Source of the DNA: UBA4729 sp038236865
Lineage (GTDB): Bacteria > Patescibacteriota > Saccharimonadia > Saccharimonadales > UBA4665
Reading direction: 5' to 3'
Assembly (NCBI GenBank): GCA_038236865.1
Contig: JBBRZI010000042.1
Coordinates: 1 to 7,864, forward strand
DNA: 7,864 nt
Position numbers and translations under genes: made by a program. Position 1 is the first letter of the stretch, and the number at the start of each line of letters is the position of its first letter. Shown piece after piece: positions 5,294 to 7,864 of the stretch. The notes beneath the pieces were generated by a model. That model did no database searches. It saw nothing but the letters and a program-made list of their open reading frames with translations, and had not been told where the DNA came from.

Positions 5294-6220
5294 TCAGCGT
5301 TTTGTAAGGGCCTGCTGTACGGCTTGCCAGATCGACGGATCGCCGTGCTTGAGCCGCCAGTACCACCATTCCCCGCCCCAGAGATCAATTGGGTACAGAC
5401 CGGTACGCCTGGCCCGGGCAACGCTGAGCGCTACTCGGTCGGGGCCCATTGATTTGTCTTGCTCGGTTGGCGGTACTTCCCAGATGGCTTTTGGTGCCCA
5501 AGGCTCTAGCTGCAGTTCGTGGATAAAACTAGGCGACTGGTGCAGTAACTGGATAGCCGCGGCTCGCAGCCGGTGTACGGCTGCATAATGGCCACCGGCT
5601 TTTTTATAGCGCTGCTGCGGCCCACTGTAATAGGTATGGTAGTACGAAAAGCCGCTAATGTCGGGGATCGGGCGGCGCAGCGGAATGCCCCACGAGGTAC
5701 TGGTGGTCATGATGATAGGGCGGCTCGGGTCGAGCCGTTTGACGAGTTGATACTCAGTTTTGAGCCGCGATCGGTCAACTTCGGCGCGTTGGCCGAAGGC
5801 CCTAAGCAACGCTTCGTTCTCTAGTTGATAACTAATGATGCAAGTTTCCTGCCTGTAGCGCTCAACTACTTGCTCGATGTAACGCAGTAGCGCGGCCGTT
5901 CGTTCTGCTTTGGGTAGCGCCCAGGCCCAATCCGGCCAGTGGTTTTCGGGCCAGCGCGGTTGGCGGGCACCGAGGCACAGTGTGATGACACCCCCAGCTT
6001 TTTTGACAGCGGCAATCTGCCAGTCGAGCGCGCTAAAATCGTACTTTCCTGGTGCTTGCTCGTGTTCATCCCAATAGCTCATTAACCGAACGCGGCGAAA
6101 CCCGGCGTCATGCAGCAGCCAATTGAGGGTTTCTTTGCTACCGACAGCAAAGTTGCGGCATTGCTTGAGCGAAAAACTGACGCCCCACCGGGCTTGATCG
6201 ATTGGGTTATTTCTGGGCAC
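5294..6220 (-). CDS. Glycoside hydrolase domain (clan GH-A-like), second copy, no anchor
   Basis: This is a homolog of the upstream 6207-7304 product, sharing GVSF, R[LM]xSYW, GKYDFSALDWQ, RQPRWPE, SYQLENE, DRSRL, ELQxEpW and LWGxEyWYxR. It appears to be a TIM-barrel glycosidase with a likely acid/base at E136 (end of strand 4, QLENE) and a likely nucleophile at E235 or E239 (strand 7, HELQLEPW); all catalytic-looking residues are intact. The start is uncertain. The only plausible one is the GTG at 6220, with a poor ribosome binding site, giving 308 residues that begin 12 residues before the conserved GVSF and have no signal or membrane anchor. The frame open up to 6445 is only an overlap artefact of the upstream gene. 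It overlaps that gene by 14 nt in the +1 frame. It may be the second half of a split two-domain protein. The stop is TGA. Confidence 0.75.
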   Translation of the reverse strand: MPRNNPIDQARWGVSFSLKQCRNFAVGSKETLNWLLHDAGFRRVRLMSYWDEHEQAPGKYDFSALDWQIAAVKKAGGVITLCLGARQPRWPENHWPDWAWALPKAERTAALLRYIEQVVERYRQETCIISYQLENEALLRAFGQRAEVDRSRLKTEYQLVKRLDPSRPIIMTTSTSWGIPLRRPIPDISGFSYYHTYYSGPQQRYKKAGGHYAAVHRLRAAAIQLLHQSPSFIHELQLEPWAPKAIWEVPPTEQDKSMGPDRVALSVARARRTGLYPIDLWGGEWWYWRLKHGDPSIWQAVQQALTKR

Positions 6221-7304
6221 GGAACTCTTGCTCGGCGACGTTCCAAAGGCTCGGGTCGTGCAGGACGCGCAGGCGGTAATACCAGTATTCGGCCCCCCAC
6301 AGCTCGATCTGGCGCATACCCGTGGCTTTGCCGTAGGCGATGCGGTCCTTGAAGCGAGCGGCGTTGAATGATTTGTTTTGTTCGGCCAAACTGGTTTGCG
6401 GTATGGTCCGGCCGTTAGGCGGCCAGGCTTCGGCTTGCAGCTCACCCAACATCATATTGCGATGGTTGAATATTTTCTGGACACCGGCGATATAGCCGTA
6501 AAACCAGGCAGGTTGCGGATACTCCAAATAGCGGTGGGTAAGGCCGGAGTCCCAGACGCGTTTATAAACGGAGATGCTAAAGAGGTCGGGTTGGGGCTGG
6601 CCAACGGGGAAACCAAGGGCGTTATTGCTGCGGCCAACGATAATTGGGTGTGCCAGGTCGAGTTTTTTGATCAGCTCGTATTCGCTGACCAGTCGGCTGC
6701 GGTCAAAGTTGGTGCAGCTGCCAAAGCCTTTCAGGAAGTACTCGTTTTCGAGCTGGTAACTCTGCAAGCTGGGCGAGTGCTGGTAGCGAGAAACGACAGC
6801 GGTCATATAGTTTTCGAGCTGCGGCTGCCAGACATTGACGGGTTCATCCCCTACCCAATTGGGAATGTGGCACTCTGGCCAGCGTGGTTGGCGCAAGCCG
6901 ACCGTGAGAATGATCTGGGCGTGGGCGGCTTCGGCTTTGCTAAATTGCCAATCGAGCTGGCTAAAATCGTACTGCCCTTTTGTTGGCTCGCCATCACTCC
7001 AGTAGCTGACCAGGCGAAATTGGTGCACCCCGATGGCCAGTAAATTGTCCAGTGTATCCTCAGGGCTGACACCGAGGCTTTGGGCGTAATCAGGGATAAA
7101 GCTGACACCGAGCTGGAGGGGCTTAGTTTGTTCCGTATGTACGTACCATTGGGAGATACCGTACATACTAGCCGTTAGGGCGATTCCCGACAATACTACA
7201 ACAACGCTAATTTTGTGCCGCCAACTCTTCTGCCAGCACTGGCTGGCGCGCCGGTTTAAGCTCTTTGTCAGGCGATTACCATAGGATTGGAGGGGTTTTG
7301 ACAT
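6207..7304 (-). CDS. Membrane-anchored glycoside hydrolase (clan GH-A-like)
   Basis: This 365-residue protein has a basic N-terminus (1-31), one membrane helix (about 32-52, ISVVVVLSGIALTASMYGIS) and an extracytoplasmic TIM-barrel domain (about 62-362). Strand landmarks are FRLVSYW (96-102), IILTVGLRQPRWPE (131-144), SYQLENE (182-188), FSISVY (242-247), MMLGELQAEAWP (284-295) and IELWGAEYWYYR (333-344). By analogy with clan GH-A, E188 is the likely acid/base and E288 (or E292) the nucleophile. I cannot assign a GH family or substrate; it looks like the cellulase-type (GH5/GH39/GH42-like) superfamily. The ATG at 7304 is the only start because an in-frame stop lies just upstream, and no Shine-Dalgarno sequence precedes it. 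It is divergent from the glycosyltransferase 20 bp away. Confidence 0.82.
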   Translation of the reverse strand: MSKPLQSYGNRLTKSLNRRASQCWQKSWRHKISVVVVLSGIALTASMYGISQWYVHTEQTKPLQLGVSFIPDYAQSLGVSPEDTLDNLLAIGVHQFRLVSYWSDGEPTKGQYDFSQLDWQFSKAEAAHAQIILTVGLRQPRWPECHIPNWVGDEPVNVWQPQLENYMTAVVSRYQHSPSLQSYQLENEYFLKGFGSCTNFDRSRLVSEYELIKKLDLAHPIIVGRSNNALGFPVGQPQPDLFSISVYKRVWDSGLTHRYLEYPQPAWFYGYIAGVQKIFNHRNMMLGELQAEAWPPNGRTIPQTSLAEQNKSFNAARFKDRIAYGKATGMRQIELWGAEYWYYRLRVLHDPSLWNVAEQEFRAQK

Positions 7305-7324
7305 ATAATAAGTATTAGCTTTTT
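7305..7324. promoter_or_regulatory. 20-bp divergent promoter region between glycosidase and glycosyltransferase
   Basis: Only 20 bp, all AT-rich, separate the two divergent start codons. On the plus strand a consensus -10 box TATAAT (7304-7309) lies 15 nt before the glycosyltransferase ATG. On the minus strand TAATAC (7317-7312) lies 7 nt before the glycosidase ATG and would give a leaderless mRNA. Neither start has a Shine-Dalgarno sequence, and -35 boxes, if present, fall inside the opposite gene and are not convincing. The shared region implies coupled control. Confidence 0.45.
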
Positions 7325-7864
7325 ATGAATATTAGTATCGTAATTCCAGTATACAACGAGGCTGCCTGCTTGGACGCTTGTTTGCGGGCTATCGCCGGGC
7401 AAACGGTCATGCCCACAGAGGTGATCGTGGTCGACAACAACTCAACTGACGCTACGATTGCCGTTGCCCAGCGTTTCCCGTTCGTGACGATATTGCGGGC
7501 TCGCCGCCAAGGGGTGGTCCACGCGCGCAATCGGGGTTTTAACGCGGCCCGCGGCGATGTGATCGGTCGGATCGATGCCGACACAATCGTGCCCAGTGAC
7601 TGGGTAGCTCGGTTGCAGACTATATTTGCCGATAGCTCTATCGCCGCCACCTCGGGCGCCATTACCTATCATGATTTACCGTGGCAAGCCCAAGTCGGCC
7701 GCCTGGAGCTCTACTTTCGCCAACGGATTGCCGACGGCATGGGTGACGAAGTCTTTTTGCAGGGCGCTAACATGGGTATCCGCCGCTCCGCTTGGCTCAA
7801 GATACGATCGACCGTCTGCAGTGGCGGCGGTCTGCATGAAGACTTTGACCTGGCGATTCATGCC
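7325..7864 (+). CDS. Family 2 glycosyltransferase (partial, runs off window)
   Basis: The 180 codons visible to the window end are open. The GT-A fold landmarks are clear: ISIVIPVYNEAACLDACLRA (3-22) is the nucleotide-binding start; EVIVVDNNSTDAT (32-44) is the second strand; IDADT (84-88) is the DxD-type metal and sugar-nucleotide site; GANMGIRRSAW (146-156) is typical acceptor-side sequence; and LHEDFDLAIH (170-179) carries the ED pair with the catalytic base. Such enzymes transfer a sugar from a nucleotide- or lipid-linked donor during glycan or exopolysaccharide synthesis. No membrane segment is seen in the visible part; the missing C-terminus could have one. The ATG at 7325 starts just before the conserved first strand, so no longer N-terminus is needed. 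There is no Shine-Dalgarno sequence. Confidence 0.92.
   Translation, partial: MNISIVIPVYNEAACLDACLRAIAGQTVMPTEVIVVDNNSTDATIAVAQRFPFVTILRARRQGVVHARNRGFNAARGDVIGRIDADTIVPSDWVARLQTIFADSSIAATSGAITYHDLPWQAQVGRLELYFRQRIADGMGDEVFLQGANMGIRRSAWLKIRSTVCSGGGLHEDFDLAIHA

Noticed and set aside
6221..6445. Upstream extension of the second glycosidase copy
   Set aside because: It lies within the coding part of the first copy in another frame and has no resemblance to a signal peptide.
6378..7043. 221-codon plus-strand frame opposite the first glycosidase
   Set aside because: The minus strand has the conserved enzyme motifs; this frame has none and no start signal.
7315..7672. Minus-strand frames opposite the glycosyltransferase
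   Set aside because: The plus strand encodes clear family 2 glycosyltransferase motifs and stays open to the window end; the minus frames are shadows.

Overview
The window looks like a chromosomal piece of a small-genome, Gram-positive-like bacterium. My best guess is Candidatus Saccharibacteria (TM7) or another Patescibacteria lineage. This is a soft inference from the compact mixed-strand layout, nearly leaderless gene starts, the style of the proteins and the standard use of TGA as stop. No rRNA or strong phylogenetic marker is present; SmpB is the best available marker.

Left region (1-3466): a minus-strand operon encodes an AbrB-type regulator (2656-2934) and an MMPL/RND-family membrane transporter (279-2663), with the two genes overlapping by 8 bases. 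It lies between two 160-bp direct repeats (1-160 and 3257-3416, about 97.5% identical). Each repeat contains the 3' end of a tRNA plus the AT-rich terminator that follows it. The right copy is part of an intact tRNA-Asn(GTT) gene (3392-3466). The left copy holds only a tRNA 3' fragment, and a third 18-nt fragment of the tRNA-Asn 3' end sits at 3205-3222. This looks like a small cargo region inserted or duplicated at a tRNA 3' end, but no integrase is visible.

Middle region (3467-5293): a plus-strand flavodoxin-fold oxidoreductase (3589-4311) converges on smpB (4308-4769, minus), and their stop codons overlap. Upstream of smpB lie a palindromic element with TGTCAT-type ends and a short 22-bp tandem array. 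Next is a 58-residue basic protein (5042-5218, minus) with a good ribosome binding site and promoter.

Right region (5294-7864): two tandem, homologous clan GH-A-like glycoside hydrolase domains lie on the minus strand. The upstream copy (6207-7304) has an N-terminal membrane anchor. The downstream copy (5294-6220) keeps the catalytic-looking residues but has no anchor and no good start, and it overlaps the first by 14 bases in the +1 frame. This is a split two-domain enzyme, a translationally coupled pair, or a sequencing error. Only 20 bp away and divergent is the start of a family 2 glycosyltransferase (7325 to the window end, partial). Together these suggest a surface-glycan or exopolysaccharide locus.
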